The notes beneath the pieces were generated by a model. The model searched no databases and was not told the origin of the DNA. It worked only from the letters and a program-made list of their open reading frames with translations. A program made the translations under genes and the position numbers. From assembly GCA_013178375.1 (NCBI GenBank), contig JABLXQ010000034.1, positions 1-64,000 on the forward strand: DNA of 64,000 nt, given 5' to 3'. Numbering within the stretch: position 1 is the first letter of the stretch; the number at the start of each line of letters is the position of its first letter. Below are positions 1 to 10,324 of this stretch, in pieces. The stretch is from Gammaproteobacteria bacterium (GTDB lineage Bacteria > Pseudomonadota > Gammaproteobacteria > Pseudomonadales > Ketobacteraceae).

Positions 1-1099
1 AGAAATTGGAGGTGTTGGTGCTGCTGTCGGTCCAGCTGGCGATGATGGACTGGTTGCTGGCGTCCTTGCACATCTGCGCTGGGTTGCGCGCGCGGATGGC
101 CAGGGTGGCGGTACCGCCGCAGATACCGGGCACCGTCAGCGCCGCCGAGCCGGTGACGCTGATCTCGCCGGGAATGAAACTGGTGCTGAACGTGGTGATG
201 GTGGCGCCGGGCGCGGCCGAGGTCAGCGCTGCCGCCATCCGGCTGCGCACGGCGGCGGTCATGATGCTGGTATCCAGATCCACCAGCCAGTCGCGGTTGG
301 GGAAGCGGCTCAGCAGCATCGTCTGCGTGTCGAAGTTGTGGGTGGCGCCGACGTTGTATTGCAGGCCCAGCTTCAACAGGCTGTCGAGGGACACGTTCAC
401 ATCCGTCAGTTGCACTGGCGTGCCCGCTGCGCTGGACAGCAGGGTGCCGATGGCCACGGTGGGCAACTGCAGCGGTGCCTGCCGCGCCAGCAGATCATAA
501 ATCTGCGGCACCAGTTTGGAGTCGATCGCATCCGGTGTGTTGCAGGCGGGCCGGCTGAACGACGTGTTGTACAACTCCACCAGATCGAACGACAACAATG
601 CGCTTTCGCGGGTATCGCAATCGGTGGCGGTGGCAGGATCGCATTGCAGCAATTGCCGGCGCACAGTCACGTCAGTCACCGTGGTGGGTGTCACCAGGCG
701 CGGTGTCAGTTGCAGGGTCAGTTTGTAGAAGCGTTGCAAGGAAGCCGGTTGCCCGTTCTGGCCCTTCAGCCAGGGTTCCAGCGTGAGTTCAATCTGGCTG
801 CGGCGTTTGCCGGCGGCGTCGGTCACGTCCCGGTGACTGATATTGCCGATAAAGGCGCCGGAATCCTGCGTGGGGTCGGTGGCCAGCATGGTGCGCACGC
901 GATTCAGCAAATAAGTGCGGCTCAGCTCCACATCGACGCTGGACTGACCCGCCATGGCCGGCGCGGGCGCAGCACTGAATGGAGCGGGTGGTGGCGGGCA
1001 CTGGCCGCCGGTAATCACGTTGGGATCGTCGCAGGCTGACAGCAGAAAACCCAGCGCACCCAACAGCCCCAATCGTAAACAATGGTTGGAAAAAGACAT
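1..1099 (-). CDS. Putative lipoprotein, partial (3' end outside window)
   Basis: Reading the minus strand from an ATG at 1099 gives about 366 uninterrupted codons that run off the left edge, so the C-terminus is missing. The N-terminus is a lipoprotein signal: a hydrophobic stretch ending in LLSAC with Cys23 as the predicted lipidated residue. It is followed by two Asp; Asp at +2 is the inner-membrane retention signal in enteric bacteria. A GTGAGG ribosome-binding site precedes the ATG. The rest is a Thr/Leu-rich soluble protein with several Cys pairs and no family I recognise. The opposite strand also has long open frames, but this frame alone has a signal peptide and start site. Function unknown. 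Confidence 0.7.
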   Translation of the reverse strand, partial: MSFSNHCLRLGLLGALGFLLSACDDPNVITGGQCPPPPAPFSAAPAPAMAGQSSVDVELSRTYLLNRVRTMLATDPTQDSGAFIGNISHRDVTDAAGKRRSQIELTLEPWLKGQNGQPASLQRFYKLTLQLTPRLVTPTTVTDVTVRRQLLQCDPATATDCDTRESALLSFDLVELYNTSFSRPACNTPDAIDSKLVPQIYDLLARQAPLQLPTVAIGTLLSSAAGTPVQLTDVNVSLDSLLKLGLQYNVGATHNFDTQTMLLSRFPNRDWLVDLDTSIMTAAVRSRMAAALTSAAPGATITTFSTSFIPGEISVTGSAALTVPGICGGTATLAIRARNPAQMCKDASNQSIIASWTDSSTNTSNF

Positions 1100-1250
1100 G
1101 AGAACCTCACGCAAGCGGGAAAAAAATCAAAGGGGGACAACAGAATCACAGACGACTGCCGGGCGGCAACTGTGGGAACAACGTAGCATTAAACGGAAAG
1201 CGCGAACAGGTCGATGGTCAACCCATTGTCGTATTTCAACGACAACGCAC

Positions 1251-2012
1251 CTATTTTTTCCCAACATACAAAATCAAAGGCCAATAGATATCGCGGGCAC
1301 TGTCCGGATCACCCCAGGCATTCAGCAACGCATCGAACACATCCGCCAGCGGATTGCGGCCATAGGCCTTTTCAAACTGCTTCACGGCGGACCAGGTGTT
1401 CAGGTACCCCAGCAGATGGCTGAACTGCCAGCGTGCCGTCATGCGAAAGTCGGGCGGGGCTTCTCGGGGAGAAGAGGCGCGCGGGTAGGGGAATGTAATG
1501 CGGTGGTAGCCGTTGTCGAGCAGGGCGCGCTCGGGGGGCCAGTAGGGCCCGACGATATTGCTGTGAAAATTTTCCACTACCGCGTCCAGAGCGGTGTCGG
1601 TGTACAGCAGCTGGTAGCCCCACACCGCCAGCACGCCGCCGGGTTTCAGTGCGCGATTCGCCTCGGCAAAAAAACGCGGGTGATCGAACCAGTGGATCGC
1701 CTGTGCCACGGTAAGCAGATCCAGCGACGCATCCGGCGTGGCGAGAATTTCCGCCGGGCTCACCCTGTATTCCAGATTGGGCGCCTGTTCAGCCTGTTCG
1801 ATCTGCGCGGCACTGGCGTCGCTGGCAATCACGCGGGAAAAACGCGCCGCCAGTTCCACCGATGCCTGCCCGTTGCCGCAGCCGCAATCCCAGGCCAGGT
1901 CAGTGGCGGGGCTGACCGCTGCCAGGTAATCAAACAACGCCGCCGGATACCGTGGACGAAAACGTTTGTAGTCATCAGACGCGGTGGAAAAGTAATCCTT
2001 GAAATCAGCCAC
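1251..2012 (-). CDS. Class I SAM-dependent methyltransferase
   Basis: A 253-residue protein with a Rossmann-type methyltransferase core. Motif I is WDCGCGNGQASVELA at about residues 42-56, an acidic residue (ASDAS) ends strand 2, and a motif around DLLTVAQAIHWFD (about 99-111) is typical of methyltransferase type 11 enzymes related to yeast Tmt1 and plant DUF-type small-molecule methyltransferases. The start is GTG at 2012 with an AGGAG box upstream. The substrate cannot be read from sequence. The gene stands alone between the lipoprotein gene and a TetR gene, both on the same strand with gaps over 100 bp, so no operon partner is evident. Confidence 0.85.
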   Translation of the reverse strand: MADFKDYFSTASDDYKRFRPRYPAALFDYLAAVSPATDLAWDCGCGNGQASVELAARFSRVIASDASAAQIEQAEQAPNLEYRVSPAEILATPDASLDLLTVAQAIHWFDHPRFFAEANRALKPGGVLAVWGYQLLYTDTALDAVVENFHSNIVGPYWPPERALLDNGYHRITFPYPRASSPREAPPDFRMTARWQFSHLLGYLNTWSAVKQFEKAYGRNPLADVFDALLNAWGDPDSARDIYWPLILYVGKK

Positions 2013-2122
2013 GTTTAACTCCTGTGTGTCAGCTCCTGTGGTTTCAAGGCAGCTTAAACGCTCACATCGGAAAGGGAAGTCATAATGTTGAATGCTGATT
2101 ATTCACCGGAATGATGCGGGAA

Positions 2123-2728
2123 TCAGCGGGGCGGTGTGAGCGTAGGTTTAAGCCAGCGTTCCAGATACTGACGCAGGGCCTTGTCAGTGCGGGTTTGCGG
2201 GCTGGGCGCCATGATCAGCGCCAGCACCAGCCGTAGCGCATGTTCTGCCAGCCCGCGCAGCCATTTTTCCTCATTGGCGGAAATTTTGTCGTCCGAATAC
2301 ATGCTTTTGATGGCGCGGAATGAATACTCCAGCGGCGCGGCCCCGAACACCTGCTGCAGATTGGATTCGTTGGATGCCTGCGCGGAAAAATACTGGCTGA
2401 GGAACGGATCGCTGGGAATTTTACGCGTCAGATAGAACACGCTTTCCAGCACTTTCTGTTCGAAATCCGGATACTGGCTTATGTGTTGCTGCAATCCATC
2501 CAGCACGTCGCCGCCCACCGAGAACGACACCGCCGTCACCAGCGCTTCCGTGGACGGGAAGTAGCGGTACACCGTCTGCCGGGTAACGCCTACTTCCTCC
2601 GCCACCCGTTTGATATTGATTTTGGCCAGGCCATATTTCTTCACGCAGGTCAGCGCCGCTTCCAGCAGCACCTGGCGGGCTTCGGCTTCATCGTCGGGTG
2701 GATTGCCACCCCAGTCGGTTGTGCGCAT
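2123..2728 (-). CDS. TetR/AcrR-family transcriptional regulator
   Basis: A 201-residue protein with the TetR N-terminal helix-turn-helix at about residues 15-60 (KINIKRVAEEVGVTRQTVYR then YFPSTEAL) followed by an all-helical ligand-binding half. I place the start at ATG 2728 (AGGAA box upstream) rather than at a longer open frame reaching 2878. The longer form would add an implausible hydrophobic leader and overlap the divergent gene. The gene is divergent from the EXPERA-like membrane protein at 2877, and the gap holds a set of palindromic half-sites (2769-2809), so it probably represses itself and that neighbour. The ligand is unknown; a sterol- or lipid-like molecule would fit the neighbour but is inference. 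Confidence 0.85.
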   Translation of the reverse strand: MRTTDWGGNPPDDEAEARQVLLEAALTCVKKYGLAKINIKRVAEEVGVTRQTVYRYFPSTEALVTAVSFSVGGDVLDGLQQHISQYPDFEQKVLESVFYLTRKIPSDPFLSQYFSAQASNESNLQQVFGAAPLEYSFRAIKSMYSDDKISANEEKWLRGLAEHALRLVLALIMAPSPQTRTDKALRQYLERWLKPTLTPPR

Positions 2729-2768
2729 GCGGGTTCCTTCGCGCCAGTTGTGCAGCGCCAAGTAATTG

Positions 2769-2809
2769 GTGTATTGTTCATCATACACAATTTTAATAAG
2801 TGTATGATG
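2769..2809. promoter_or_regulatory. Candidate TetR operator (three half-sites)
   Basis: GTGTAT at 2769-2774, ATACAC at 2783-2788 and GTGTAT at 2800-2805 form overlapping dyads. The second and third lie in a perfect 10-bp inverted repeat, CATCATACAC (2779-2788) and GTGTATGATG (2800-2809). The location between a TetR gene and its divergent neighbour is that expected of the operator. Binding is inferred. Confidence 0.6.
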
Positions 2810-2876
2810 CGTGTCTTCTGTGCCTGAGCAGTGATCGGGACGCCAAAGAATAACCAATAAAATCAACAAAAGGGCC

Positions 2877-3698
2877 ATGACAATGAGGGATTTGCATCCG
2901 GTCCTGGGGCAGAAGTCCTGGGGTCGCAGAAAAGCGTTCTACCTGTTTACGGCCGCCTTCACCGCCATCGCTGGATTGGGTTGCGTGTTGGCGGTGGGAT
3001 TTGGAGTGGTGTCGGGCACGCCGCTGGACGTGTATTTTTCCTGGGCGATCTTTTTCATCCTCTGGCTGCCCTTCATTGCACTGGTGGACAATCCGGGCGA
3101 AAAACCGCGCACGCGGGTGGAGCGCTGGTCGGAATTCGGTTTTGTGTGGCTGTTGGTGTCCGGTGTCGCGCAAACGTTCTGGGAGCTGCCCTGGTTCTGG
3201 CTGGATATGAGCGGGCTGGTGCATCACATCACGGAACAGGACCGCTGGCTTTGGACCTGGTGGGCCTACGGTGGTGCGGACACCCGCTATATCACCTCCA
3301 ACCCCACCATCGCCGGCGTGGAATTCATGGCGGGATTTTCAGGGCCGGTGGAGCTGTATGGCTTCTGGCTGTATTCCACCAGCAAAACCCTGCAGCAGAA
3401 GGTGGCGGCCTGCTGGATCGCGCTGATCATCGGCGTGGGCCTGACCTACCAGACCGGGGTGTTTTTCGTGGCCGAGTGGCATGTGGGCTGGGCCAATATC
3501 CAACAGGGCGCCACGGGTTTCTGGCTGAAGTTTGTGGGGCTCAATCTGCCTTGGCTGGTGGCGCCGGTTTTCGCCTTGCCTGCGGCGCTGTACGAACTCG
3601 CGCACTGGTATCGGGTGCAGGGTTTCGAGAAAGGGTATGAAACGGGGTATGAAAAAGGCCGCGACATGGCGTTGAAGCAGCAGAGGATCGCTGCGTAA
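2877..3698 (+). CDS. EXPERA/emopamil-binding-like integral membrane protein
   Basis: A 273-residue polytopic membrane protein with about six hydrophobic segments and a charged Tyr/Lys/Arg-rich tail (KGYETGYEKGRD). Its second half aligns by eye with the emopamil-binding (EBP, sterol delta8-delta7 isomerase) core. DTRYITSNPTIAGVEFMAG corresponds to the GDSRYI...ET block of EBP, FVAEWHVGW to the TEH..G block, and NLPWLVAPV to the NALWLVLPG block. Acidic residues in these blocks are catalytic or ligand-binding in the eukaryotic proteins. Whether this bacterial member isomerises sterols or hopanoids or only binds lipids is unknown. An AAAAGGG box precedes ATG 2877. Probably controlled by the divergent TetR regulator. 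It is convergent with rnt, with a 3-bp gap. Confidence 0.65.
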   Translation: MTMRDLHPVLGQKSWGRRKAFYLFTAAFTAIAGLGCVLAVGFGVVSGTPLDVYFSWAIFFILWLPFIALVDNPGEKPRTRVERWSEFGFVWLLVSGVAQTFWELPWFWLDMSGLVHHITEQDRWLWTWWAYGGADTRYITSNPTIAGVEFMAGFSGPVELYGFWLYSTSKTLQQKVAACWIALIIGVGLTYQTGVFFVAEWHVGWANIQQGATGFWLKFVGLNLPWLVAPVFALPAALYELAHWYRVQGFEKGYETGYEKGRDMALKQQRIAA

Positions 3699-3701
3699 AC
3701 G

Positions 3702-4349
3702 TTACGGTTCCTCGTCCTCGGAGGCGGTGTTGGGCCAGCCCCCCAGCATTTTCCACTTGTTCACCACCCAGCAGAAAAATTCCGCTGTTTTCATGGCGTC
3801 GTAGATGGCGGAGTGGGCTTCGGCGTTATCGAAGGGAATGTGGGCGGCCTTGCAGACTTTCGCCAGCACAGTCTGGCCCACGGCCACGCCGCCTATGGAG
3901 GCGGTATCGAAACAGGAAAACGGGTGGAACGGATTGCGTTTGATGCCGTTGCGATCCACCGCTGCGTTGACGAAATCCCGGTCGAAAAAGGCGTTGTGGC
4001 CCACCAGGATGGCGCGGTTGCAGCCTTCGTCTTTCAGGGCGAGGCGCACGGCGCTGAAGATGTCCTTGATGGCATCCACTTCGTCCACCGCGCCGCGAAA
4101 CGGGTGATAGGGGTCGATGCCGGTGAAATCCAGGGCGGCCTGGTCGATGTTGGCGCCGGGAAAGGGGACGACATGGTGGTGGATCTGCTGGCCCGGCAGC
4201 AGTATGCCGTGCTCGTCCATCTGCAGAATCACGGCCGCGATTTCCAGCAGGGCGTCCTTGTGATGATTGAAGCCGCCGGTCTCGACGTCGATTACCACCG
4301 GCAGGTAGCCGCGAAAGCGGTGGGCGAGGCTGGATTTGGTGCTGCTCAT
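3702..4349 (-). CDS. rnt: Ribonuclease T
   Basis: A 215-residue DEDDh 3'-5' exoribonuclease that trims the 3' ends of tRNA (CCA turnover) and other stable RNAs. The exonuclease I motif IDVETGGF gives Asp21 and Glu23, exo II lies at GHNAFFDRDF (Asp123), and exo III at AHSAIYDAM supplies His179 and Asp184, so all catalytic residues are present. Length matches the family. The neighbour on the other side of the divergent gap is motY, the arrangement seen in Pseudomonas, which supports the assignment. The 145-bp divergent gap contains palindromes GGGGTCCGGACCCC (4367-4380) and GTACCCC/GGGGTAC (4404-4422). Confidence 0.95.
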   Translation of the reverse strand: MSSTKSSLAHRFRGYLPVVIDVETGGFNHHKDALLEIAAVILQMDEHGILLPGQQIHHHVVPFPGANIDQAALDFTGIDPYHPFRGAVDEVDAIKDIFSAVRLALKDEGCNRAILVGHNAFFDRDFVNAAVDRNGIKRNPFHPFSCFDTASIGGVAVGQTVLAKVCKAAHIPFDNAEAHSAIYDAMKTAEFFCWVVNKWKMLGGWPNTASEDEEP

Positions 4350-4441
4350 GGCTGGGGGCTCGCTTAGGGGTCCGGACCCCGATGATTAGGCGCTGATGCT
4401 ATCGTACCCCACGGGGGGGTACAAATTTTTTGCCGGTTTTC

Positions 4442-4467
4442 TCAAGCAACATCATCTGCTTCCGATA
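4442..4467 (+). promoter_or_regulatory. Candidate sigma28 (FliA) promoter for motY
   Basis: TCAAG at 4442-4446 and TCCGATA at 4461-4467, separated by 14 bases, resemble the FliA consensus described for Pseudomonas (TCAAG, spacer, GCCGATA). It lies about 30-50 bp upstream of the motY start, a motility gene expected to be in the flagellar regulon. Match by eye only. Confidence 0.45.
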
Positions 4468-4494
4468 TAAATAGATGAGGGTAATGTAATCCGG

Positions 4495-5364
4495 ATGTGG
4501 GACGTTGGAAGCATGTGGCGCAAGCTGTTGATATTGTGTGTGATGATGCTGTCGGGCAATGCCTTCGGCCATAACTACCAGGCGCGCCTGGATGTGGCGG
4601 AGTGGCGGCTGGACCCGTCGCCGCTGATGTGCCGGCTGTGGCAGCCAGTGCCCAACTATGGTGACGCCGTGTTCGAGATCCGTGCCGGCGAACCGCTCAG
4701 ATTCTACGTGGATTCCTATCGTCCGGTGCTGAAGTCAGGCAAGGCCGACATGGCCATCGTTGCCCCCGAGTGGAAGCCGGATATCCAGACCCGCCCCGTT
4801 GGCCGTACCGCCGTGGTGCCGGGCAAGCGCCCCATCCTGCTGGACGAAGACAAGGCCAACCTGTTCCTGGCGGAACTGGAGGTGGGCATGTTCCCGTCCT
4901 TCACCCATCACGCCTGGTTCGAGAAGCACAATGTCACCGTGGATGTGTCGGCGGTGAATTTCCAGAGCGCCTATACCGGCTACCTGTCCTGCGTGGCGGG
5001 TCTGTTCCCCGCCAATTTTGATCAGCTGCAACAATCCCTGCTGCATTTCGAGACCGACAAATGGGTCATTCGCGGCCGGCTGAAGGAGCGGCTCGATCTG
5101 ATTTCCGGCTATGCCACCCTGGACCCGGCGATCACCAAAATCCGTATCGACGGCCATACCGACAGCGACGGCCGGCGTGGCTACAACTGGGAGCTGTCAC
5201 GCAAGCGGGCCCAGGCGGTGAAGGATTACCTGGAAGCCAAGGGTGTGTCGCCGGATATGATCGATATGAAATTCTACGGCGAGGGTGTTCCCGCCAAGAA
5301 CAACGTCAATGCCGCGAACAAGGCGGTGAACCGGCGGGTGCTGGTGAGGATGGAGCGGGGGTGA
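4495..5364 (+). CDS. motY: Sodium-type flagellar stator protein MotY
   Basis: A 289-residue secreted protein: signal peptide (residues about 7-25 from the first Met, cleaved near GNAFG), a MotY-specific N-terminal beta domain (LDVAEWRLDPSPLMCRLWQPVP, split here as LDVAEW...CRLWQPVP, then YGDAVFEIRAGEPLRFYV), and a C-terminal OmpA peptidoglycan-binding domain (IRIDGHTDSDG...NWELSRKRAQAV) with the conserved Asp and Arg. MotY forms the periplasmic T-ring that helps assemble stator units around the flagellar motor. Start could be ATG 4495 or ATG 4513; both keep the signal peptide. Lies between rnt and argG as in Pseudomonas. A sigma28-like promoter is upstream. Confidence 0.85.
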   Translation: MWDVGSMWRKLLILCVMMLSGNAFGHNYQARLDVAEWRLDPSPLMCRLWQPVPNYGDAVFEIRAGEPLRFYVDSYRPVLKSGKADMAIVAPEWKPDIQTRPVGRTAVVPGKRPILLDEDKANLFLAELEVGMFPSFTHHAWFEKHNVTVDVSAVNFQSAYTGYLSCVAGLFPANFDQLQQSLLHFETDKWVIRGRLKERLDLISGYATLDPAITKIRIDGHTDSDGRRGYNWELSRKRAQAVKDYLEAKGVSPDMIDMKFYGEGVPAKNNVNAANKAVNRRVLVRMERG

Positions 5365-5388
5365 GGGTGCCCCCCAAGTCAGCCTCCT

Positions 5389-6090
5389 TCACGCATCCTC
5401 ATCAAACGCCGCACTGTAATTTTCCCCCACCGAGCATGAACAGATCCGGCTCAGCTGGCAGTAGGGCAGGCCGGTCTCTTCGTGCCACTGGTTGAAGGTC
5501 GCCTGAATCAGTTTGAGCTCGCGTTTTGAACTGGCCTTGTCGATATCCAGCCCGGCGGCTTTCAGACAGGTGATGACGTCGCCGCTCAGCAGGAAGCAAT
5601 CCTTGCCCAGATTGCGCAGCACGCGCATGCCGGTCACGCCACCCAGGCGATCGCCGCGTTTCTTCATCAGTTCCAGCAGGCCGATCAGATCCTGCTCCGG
5701 CCAGTTCGCCACCATCTTGGCGAAGCTGCCGTGTTCTTCTGCTGTTTCCAGCACAAACTGTGCATTGCGGGCCACGCTCATGATCTTCTGCATGTTGCGC
5801 ACCACGCGGCGATCCTGGCCGATGGCTTCCCATTGCTCGGGCGACAGCAGCACCAGCTTTTCCGGTGCAAATTTGAAAAATACGGTTTCGAAATCCGGCC
5901 ACTTCTGATCGATGACGCGCCAGACAAAGCCGGCCTGAAAAACGCAGCGGGCCATTTCGGCCACGTAGCGATGGTCGGGGATACGTACCAGCTGGGCCTT
6001 GGTTTTGGGCGTGGGCAGCCAGACGGCCAATCCTTTCGGGCCGCCTTTGCGTTCCAGGGCGCGGGTGTGAATTTTTTTGAATGCTTCCAT
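5389..6090 (-). CDS. DNA-3-methyladenine glycosylase I family protein
   Basis: A 233-residue protein starting at MEAFKKIH (ATG 6090). The region FQAGFVWRVIDQKWPDFETVF (here about residues 53-73) matches the Tag-type helix-hairpin-helix glycosylase fold, and GVTGMRVLRNLGKDCFLLS provides the later core. Proteins of this subfamily sit near argG in pseudomonads and are annotated as methyladenine glycosylase family, but they diverge from Escherichia coli Tag, and the four zinc-binding residues of Tag are not evident, so enzymatic activity is unproven. A longer reading frame to 6147 lacks a convincing start. Stands alone, convergent with motY. Confidence 0.7.
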   Translation of the reverse strand: MEAFKKIHTRALERKGGPKGLAVWLPTPKTKAQLVRIPDHRYVAEMARCVFQAGFVWRVIDQKWPDFETVFFKFAPEKLVLLSPEQWEAIGQDRRVVRNMQKIMSVARNAQFVLETAEEHGSFAKMVANWPEQDLIGLLELMKKRGDRLGGVTGMRVLRNLGKDCFLLSGDVITCLKAAGLDIDKASSKRELKLIQATFNQWHEETGLPYCQLSRICSCSVGENYSAAFDEDA

Positions 6091-6198
6091 CGGGTTTGCT
6101 CTCGTCCGGTTGCGCGGTGTCGGGCGGATAATGGCAGACACCGGCAAATCGCGTCACCCGAAATTTGCGGGCACCCGGTCAGCCCGGGTGCCCTGCTT

Positions 6199-8736
6199 TC
6201 ACAGCGGCTGTGTCGGCGGATTACCACCACCTCCACCACAGCGCTGCCGTCCGGTGCTGTCGCTGCCATAGGTTCCGCAGCCGTATTCATTGCAGGCCTG
6301 GGCGCGGAACACGTCATTCTGGTTGGAGATACCAAAATAAGTGCTGCCGTTGAACGGACGGAAATTACCACCAGCCTGCTTCAGTTCCAGCCGGATTTCA
6401 TCGGACGCTTTGCCGTTGCCGAATACATCCACGCTGAATTCCGGTGTCTGCCGGTCGCAGCCAACGAACTCCACATGCACGCTGGGCGCGGGTGGCGGCG
6501 CCACATCCGGGCCGGGCGGGCAGGCGGCTTCGTCGGCGGTGACATTGGCGTACAGCGTGTAGTGGCCGGCGTCATCCGGTGCCAGTTCCAGCAGATCCAG
6601 GCTGCGCCCTTTGATACACGGCAACTTGATCGCGCCAATCGCCTGCACCAGTTGTGGCATGGCTTTGGGCACCACGAAATCCACCAGTTTCTGCAGCACA
6701 TTTTCATTCAACCGGGTTTCACCGGCATTCAACGTGAACGATTGAATGCGGATATCGGGGTCGGTATCCAGCTTGGGTTGCAGGCGGTTGGCGTTCACGT
6801 CCAGATCGAGATCCAGGCGGACGTTGGCGCGGACGCTGGCGGCTTCATGAAAATCTTCGTTTTTGGTGCGATCGCGATAGGCCAGCGTCAGGCTGATCTC
6901 GCGGGCATTCAGGCTGGCCAGAGCCGGTTCCGCACTGGGCGAGGGTTCATCCAGGAACGGCGCCAGCACGGGTTTCACCTGCACGCGAAAATCCAGATTG
7001 CGCAGTTGATTCCCTACTACCGGAACCGTGTTGCCAGCGAACTCCGTACTGAAACGGTCGATGCCGGTGAGGTGCGCCTGCTGCAGGGTTTTGTTGAGGA
7101 AATCCCGGTCCAGGCTCATGCCTACGTCATAGGGCAGCCCCTCGGTGGGTGTGGTGCCACTGAAGCTGGGAAACTCATCCTGTTCGTGCAGTTGCCAGCC
7201 GGGCTCGGCCTGATTGTCACCGGCCAGCGGCGTCGCGTTCACATCACCACGGGACAGGGTGACGGTGAGTCCGTCCGCGCTGGTGGCGATGTCAGCAGCG
7301 GTCAGCGCGAAGTTGAACTGTTTGTTCTGCAGCGCCACTGCATAAGCAGACGGCAGCAGGTTCAGTTCCTTGTTCACCTGGCGGACCACCTTGTCTTTCA
7401 CTGCGTCGCCCACCTGGTCCAGTATCACGCCGTCCAGCAATTCAAACGCAAACTGCTCCAGTCCACCGATGAACAATTCCGCCAATCCACCCAGCGCCAC
7501 ATCCAGCGGCCAGGGCAGGCCGTCGAACGACACCAGATCGATATTGCCGCCAATGATCGACAGATCCATGCTCACCGAATCCACCGCCAGTTTCGGTTGC
7601 TGGATGTCGTTGCCCATGATTTTCAGGCGAATGTCGATATTGCCGCGCAGGTCGGCATTGGTCAGGGTGCTGGAAAACGGAATCGATGGGTCCGGCAGAA
7701 CCGGCAGTTCCACGCTGACACTGTTGTTGATGCGCAGGTCCAGATCGTCCAGATCCACGTGGGTTCTCAGCGTGGGTTTGGCGGCCGCCACTGGTGCTAC
7801 ATTCACTGCCAAATTGCCGATGCCCAAATTGGACAAACTCACCTTCATGCCAAAGCCCAGGCCCAGCAGGTTGGGGTCGTCGATGCCGGGAATCGGGATG
7901 CGCACAGCAGGAATGCCGGGAATGTCCGACAACACGCCATCCACATCCACCAGCGGATTGCGCGCCTTCAGCATCGCTTCGATATTCAGGCCGTCGATGG
8001 TTTCCTGAATGGCAGGATTGATGGTGCTTTCGAACGCCTGCGCCGTGACCTGGGCCCGTGCAAACGCCGGCTGCCGGTTCAGCGGGGCAAAGATGTCGTT
8101 CGACACCAGCCCACTACCATCCGCCGCGAAAAAGCGCAGGGGCGCCGATTCCAGGCTGGCGGGTTCGGCATTGCCCATGGGCACGGTGGTGACATCCACC
8201 CGGAAACGATTGTGCTCATCCAGGGAGAAGAACTGCACCTGGCCGTCCGCCTGCACGCCGTAACTCAACTGCGGTTGGCCCTGGCCACTGCGCGGCACTG
8301 GCGACAGATCGCTCACATAACCTTCCAACGTCAGCGCGGTGTGCGGCGCGTTGGTGGAGGGCGTCATCCCGGTCACCACCACTTCCGGCGGTGAGCGGTC
8401 CACATAGAAGCGCACGGTTTTGGTCTGGCTGCCGGCCTTGATCTGCAACTGGCTGCGTTCATCCAGGATCGCGGTGGCGGGCAGTTGGGCAGTGGCTTTT
8501 TTGGTGGTGGTATCGATCTGGATGTCAGCGGTGATGTCCTCCCCATTCAGCAGAAAGCGGGCTTCCAGTGGATTGACGTTGGTGAACGTCACCTGGACCG
8601 GCACGGTGTCGTCGGTCTGGAATACCTGGTCTGCCTTGGGTGACACCACACTGATGCCTCCACCGCCGCAGGCGGCAAGGGTTGCGGTCAGGCCGGCCAG
8701 TACCAGGCCAGGATGGATCAAACGGAAATGCTGCAT
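6199..8736 (-). CDS. Large putative lipoprotein
   Basis: An 845-residue protein with a lipoprotein signal (hydrophobic stretch ending LAAC, Cys23, then GGGG), a predicted Ig-like beta region at about residues 30-150, and a long central part rich in alternating hydrophobic and polar residues with amphipathic segments, with no transmembrane helices. A C-terminal part contains a Cys-containing region ([20 protein letters not shown]). It is probably anchored in the outer membrane facing the periplasm. I recognise no named family; the amphipathic, tubular-lipid-binding flavour is only an impression. An AGGAG-like box (AAGGAGAG) precedes ATG 8736. Divergent from argG. The opposite strand has a very long open frame, judged a shadow. 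Confidence 0.75.
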   Translation of the reverse strand: MQHFRLIHPGLVLAGLTATLAACGGGGISVVSPKADQVFQTDDTVPVQVTFTNVNPLEARFLLNGEDITADIQIDTTTKKATAQLPATAILDERSQLQIKAGSQTKTVRFYVDRSPPEVVVTGMTPSTNAPHTALTLEGYVSDLSPVPRSGQGQPQLSYGVQADGQVQFFSLDEHNRFRVDVTTVPMGNAEPASLESAPLRFFAADGSGLVSNDIFAPLNRQPAFARAQVTAQAFESTINPAIQETIDGLNIEAMLKARNPLVDVDGVLSDIPGIPAVRIPIPGIDDPNLLGLGFGMKVSLSNLGIGNLAVNVAPVAAAKPTLRTHVDLDDLDLRINNSVSVELPVLPDPSIPFSSTLTNADLRGNIDIRLKIMGNDIQQPKLAVDSVSMDLSIIGGNIDLVSFDGLPWPLDVALGGLAELFIGGLEQFAFELLDGVILDQVGDAVKDKVVRQVNKELNLLPSAYAVALQNKQFNFALTAADIATSADGLTVTLSRGDVNATPLAGDNQAEPGWQLHEQDEFPSFSGTTPTEGLPYDVGMSLDRDFLNKTLQQAHLTGIDRFSTEFAGNTVPVVGNQLRNLDFRVQVKPVLAPFLDEPSPSAEPALASLNAREISLTLAYRDRTKNEDFHEAASVRANVRLDLDLDVNANRLQPKLDTDPDIRIQSFTLNAGETRLNENVLQKLVDFVVPKAMPQLVQAIGAIKLPCIKGRSLDLLELAPDDAGHYTLYANVTADEAACPPGPDVAPPPAPSVHVEFVGCDRQTPEFSVDVFGNGKASDEIRLELKQAGGNFRPFNGSTYFGISNQNDVFRAQACNEYGCGTYGSDSTGRQRCGGGGGNPPTQPL

Positions 8737-8859
8737 GAGGGGACTCTCCTTGTGGGGCGATTGCCTTGTGGACTGGATATGGCCGGTGCGGCCCGACAGG
8801 TGCCGGTGTCAGCGCCGGTATCAACGCAGGGGAGTGTGGCGGGAAAACCGTACGGCGGC

Positions 8860-8933
8860 TTGACCGACGCGCGGGTCAAAAGGGCCGGTTCGAGTCAAGT
8901 CCAGTCCCAATCCCGCCCCGCATCAGTTAGAAT
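8860..8933 (+). promoter_or_regulatory. argG upstream region: dyad and candidate -10
   Basis: The 246-bp divergent gap before argG contains TTGACC (8860-8865) and GGTCAA (8874-8879), an inverted repeat with an 8-bp spacer, and a TTAGAAT (8927-8933) that could serve as a -10 box about 50 bp before the ATG. The regulator is unknown; the dyad does not look like an ArgR box. Confidence 0.3.
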
Positions 8934-8982
8934 ACGGCCCCTTCGCAACCCTCCCAATCCTGTCGATTCAAAGGAAATCCCC

Positions 8983-10203
<1,221 letters not shown>

Positions 10204-10231
10204 GCGGTTGTTTTACAAAGACCTGATCAGG

Positions 10232-10264
10232 AAAAGCCCCCACGTAATGTGCGGGGCTTTTTTT
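10232..10264 (+). terminator. Rho-independent terminator after argG
   Basis: AAAAGCCCC and GGGGCTTTT form a GC-rich stem over a short loop, ending in a run of seven T, 30 bp after the argG stop codon. Confidence 0.85.
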
Positions 10265-10324
10265 GTGGTCGGGCCGGCAGTGGCATCTATACTGAAATGA
10301 CGGTCATTTAGCTGTTGGAGCCCC

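Noticed and set aside
2729-2878. N-terminal extension of the TetR regulator with a hydrophobic leader
   Set aside because: Would overlap the operator and the start of the divergent gene; the internal ATG has a ribosome site and gives normal length.
5731-8394. An 887-codon open frame on the plus strand opposite the large lipoprotein gene
   Set aside because: Composition is His/Gln/Arg-rich with no signal or domain; the minus-strand frame has a lipoprotein signal and ribosome site. A shadow caused by GC-rich codon use.
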